15,489 nt of DNA from a bacterium (GTDB lineage: Bacteria > BMS3Abin14): the NCBI GenBank assembly GCA_029210545.1, contig JARGFV010000059.1, positions 1 to 15,489 on the forward strand, read 5' to 3'. A model generated the notes under the pieces. That model saw nothing but the letters and a program-made list of their open reading frames with translations. It did not search any database and was not told the DNA's origin. This document shows positions 13,817 to 15,489 of this stretch, piece after piece. Made by a program: the position numbers and the translations under genes. Position 1 is the stretch's first letter, and each line of letters begins with the position of its first letter.

Positions 13817-14883
13817 GATCCCTGAAGCCGTTCCTTCTGCTGGCCGTCATGAGTTCCTTCCTGATCTCCGGGTGCTGGCCTCACCAGGCCGGACCCACCG
13901 AGGTCGGTGTCCGCACGGTCAAGTTCGGGATCTTCAAGAAACGTGGAGTGGAGGAAAAATACTACGCCCCGGGCAAGACCTACTTCTTCATGCCGATCAT
14001 CAACGACTGGCACACCTTCGATACCAAGCTCCAGACCATGGAGATGACCTTTGACCCCAAGCGGGGTGACCTGAGAGCCAGGGACGACCTGCTGTTTAAA
14101 ACCATCGACGGCAACGACATCAGCCTCGACGTCATCATCCAGTACCGTATCGATCCAATGAAGGCTCCCAATATTCTGCAGAACGTGGCAGAGGACGATT
14201 TCCTGCTGCGCCAGAAGGTCGTGCGCACCGTAGTGCGCAGCGTTCCCCGGGACGTTTTCGGAGAGCTGAAAACCGAGGATTTCTACATCTCCGGCCAGCG
14301 CCAGGAGAAGGCGGAGAAGGTTCAGGAGTCCCTCAACTCGATCCTGGAGCCTTTAGGGGTCATTATCACCAGGGTCTCCACCAAGGACTACCGGTTCCCC
14401 CCCGCCTATCAGCAGGCCATCGAGGACCGCAAGGTCGCCGACCAGCAGGCTGAAAAGAACAAATCCCAGGCCAAGGCTGCCGAGGAGGAGTACCGCCGCA
14501 AGGTCGCCGACGGCCAGGGCCAGGTCAACCGCGTCATCGCCGAGGCGGACGGCGAGTTCGAACGGGCCAAGCTCGAGGCCGACGCCTATTTTCAGCAGCA
14601 GGGTCAGATCGCCAAGGCCATCGAGGCGGAGGGCCTTGCAGATGCTGCGGGTATCAGGGCCATGAACCGGGCTCTTACCGGTTCCGGTGGCGAGGCGCTG
14701 GTGAAACTGCGGATCGCAGAGGCCCTCAAGGGCAAGAAGATCTACCTGCTCCCTGTTTCCGAGGGAGGGATCAACCTGAAGACAACGGACATCAACGACC
14801 TTCTCAAGGTCTACGGTTTACAGAGCATGGCCAAGCGGGCGGCGCCCGCTCCACAGGCTGAAAAGCCCGCTGAGGCCAAATGA
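13813..14883 (+). CDS. SPFH/Band 7 domain lipoprotein (HflC/prohibitin-like)
   Basis: This 356-aa protein starts with a lipoprotein signal, SSFLISGC, with lipidated Cys21, instead of the usual SPFH membrane span. The SPFH domain covers about 28-215 (ISLDVIIQYRI at about 103-113), followed by an Ala/Glu/Lys coiled coil (215-290) and a Pro/Ala-rich end. It is probably the partner of the preceding SPFH protein in a hetero-oligomeric ring, as HflC is of HflK. Trp follows Cys, so by the enterobacterial rule it would not be held at the inner membrane, which is at odds with a ring around an inner-membrane partner. AGGAGG (13801-13806) precedes ATG 13813 by 6 bases, and the ATGA overlap suggests translational coupling. 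Confidence 0.86.
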   Translation: MRSLKPFLLLAVMSSFLISGCWPHQAGPTEVGVRTVKFGIFKKRGVEEKYYAPGKTYFFMPIINDWHTFDTKLQTMEMTFDPKRGDLRARDDLLFKTIDGNDISLDVIIQYRIDPMKAPNILQNVAEDDFLLRQKVVRTVVRSVPRDVFGELKTEDFYISGQRQEKAEKVQESLNSILEPLGVIITRVSTKDYRFPPAYQQAIEDRKVADQQAEKNKSQAKAAEEEYRRKVADGQGQVNRVIAEADGEFERAKLEADAYFQQQGQIAKAIEAEGLADAAGIRAMNRALTGSGGEALVKLRIAEALKGKKIYLLPVSEGGINLKTTDINDLLKVYGLQSMAKRAAPAPQAEKPAEAK

Positions 14884-14910
14884 GGGAGGATTGTCGTTTC
14901 GTTTAAATAA

Positions 14911-14944
14911 CAGCCGTGTTTCAGGGTTTTTTGAAACACGGCTG
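14911..14944 (+). promoter_or_regulatory. 13-bp perfect hairpin abutting the uspA-type ribosome binding site
   Basis: CAGCCGTGTTTCA (14911-14923) pairs perfectly with TGAAACACGGCTG (14932-14944). GGAAGGAG begins at the next base. No T-run follows the stem, so it is not a standard terminator. It could set the mRNA 5' end, stabilise or attenuate, or affect access to the ribosome binding site. Confidence 0.6.
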
Positions 14945-14957
14945 GGAAGGAGCGCCC

Positions 14958-15401
14958 ATGAAGTTCAACAAGGTCCAGAAGTTCCTGGTTCCCGTGGATT
15001 TTTCCACCACCAGCAACAAGGCGTTCGCCTACGCAAGGGAGTTGGTCAAGCGCTGTGGGGGTGAGCTGCACCTGCTCCATGTCCTGGACACCGAATTTCT
15101 TACCGGAGCGGTGCACATCACCATCGAGCCCCTGGAAGAATCAGTGGGCAAATGGAGAAAACGGGCCCAGGAAAAACTCGCGGTCGTCTACCATGGGGAG
15201 GGCGAGACCAGGCTGCCCGGCAAGATCCACCTCCGGGAGGGCAAACCCCACGAGGAGATCCTGAAGGCTGCCGAGGACCTGGGCGTCGATATGATCATCA
15301 TCGGCAGTCACGGCCGACATGGGATCGAACGGGCCATTTTCGGGAGCGTGGCTGAAAGGGTGGTCAAGAACGCGCCCATACCGGTGCTCGTCATTAAATA
15401 A
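14958..15401 (+). CDS. UspA family universal stress protein
   Basis: This 147-aa single-domain protein has the Usp fold pattern: a first strand KFLVPVDFS (8-16), LHLLHVLD as a second strand, and the ATP-binding motif GSHGRHG followed by nine residues and GS (G-x2-G-x9-G-S/T) near the C-terminus. Such proteins bind ATP in the cytoplasm and act in stress survival; the exact role varies. ATG 14958 has GGAAGGAG (14945-14952) upstream. A GTG at 14916 would read through the hairpin and is rejected. It lies 74 bp after the SPFH lipoprotein gene and may be co-transcribed with it or separated by the hairpin. Confidence 0.9.
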   Translation: MKFNKVQKFLVPVDFSTTSNKAFAYARELVKRCGGELHLLHVLDTEFLTGAVHITIEPLEESVGKWRKRAQEKLAVVYHGEGETRLPGKIHLREGKPHEEILKAAEDLGVDMIIIGSHGRHGIERAIFGSVAERVVKNAPIPVLVIK

Positions 15402-15417
15402 ATTTCTGTGCGCAAAC

Positions 15418-15489
15418 ATGATAGAGTCGCAAAAAGTCCAATCCGGGACTTTTCGCTCCACGGAAAGGGAAAAGCGTCGTTTTCCCTTT
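15418..15489 (-). repeat. R1 repeat, inverted right-end copy
   Basis: Read on the minus strand, AAAGGGAAAA (15489-15480) and TTTTCCCTTT (15473-15464) pair, then AAAAGTCC (15453-15446) with GGACTTTT (15439-15432), then the tail GCGACTCTATCA. The first hairpin is identical over 26 bases to the reverse complement of 2-27. The window ends inside the element. Confidence 0.8.

Noticed and set aside
14916-14957. N-terminal extension of the UspA-family protein from GTG 14916
   Set aside because: It would translate the hairpin and ribosome binding site; ATG 14958 has the proper upstream signal and matches the family N-terminus.
1-15489. Whole window as a transposon bounded by inverted repeats
   Set aside because: There is no transposase or integrase, the same repeat also lies internally in tandem, and a contig break at repeats explains the ends better.

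Overview
The window looks like a GC-rich, Gram-negative chromosomal fragment. The evidence is two predicted lipoproteins with lipoboxes, a Sec-exported M16 peptidase, an inner-membrane AsmA-type protein and an HflK/HflC-like SPFH pair. Gene style and the dense dispersed intergenic repeats recall Desulfobacterota or related deltaproteobacteria-like metagenome bins, but no rRNA or other phylogenetic marker is present, so this placement is tentative. Both window ends lie in inverted copies of the same repeat, which suggests a contig that broke at repeats.

Layout. At 104-3522 (+), an exported two-domain M16 zinc peptidase is followed 20 bp later by a membrane-anchored alpha/beta hydrolase, probably in one operon. 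From 3851 to 11777 the genes run on the minus strand. In transcription order they are: an exported protein with calcium-loop (FG-GAP/VCBS-like) motifs; a 735-aa AsmA-family protein; a DrrA-like ABC ATPase with its DrrB-like permease; a MutY glycosylase fused to a Nudix (MutT-like) domain; a degraded AbiEii-type toxin remnant; and a LamG/ConA-like lipoprotein ending at a clear intrinsic terminator. At 12674-15401 (+), an SPFH membrane protein overlaps an SPFH lipoprotein by 4 bp (ATGA), and a UspA-family protein follows.

The genes are ordinary housekeeping or envelope types. The unusual content is between and inside them. At least four dispersed repeat types occur: (R1) a four-hairpin module present twice in tandem at 12405-12661, with compensatory changes between the copies, and at both window ends; (R2) elements bounded by ATTCCGG/CCGGAAT; (R3) a GCGTATGTGCGT palindromic element, one copy of which lies in frame inside the Nudix box of MutY; (R4) GTCATTGCGA-type imperfect palindromes. 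In addition, short tandem arrays with a 7-bp period occur in many intergenic gaps, and two of them supply the stop codon of the adjacent gene. No CRISPR array, tRNA, rRNA, transposase or intact defence system was seen.
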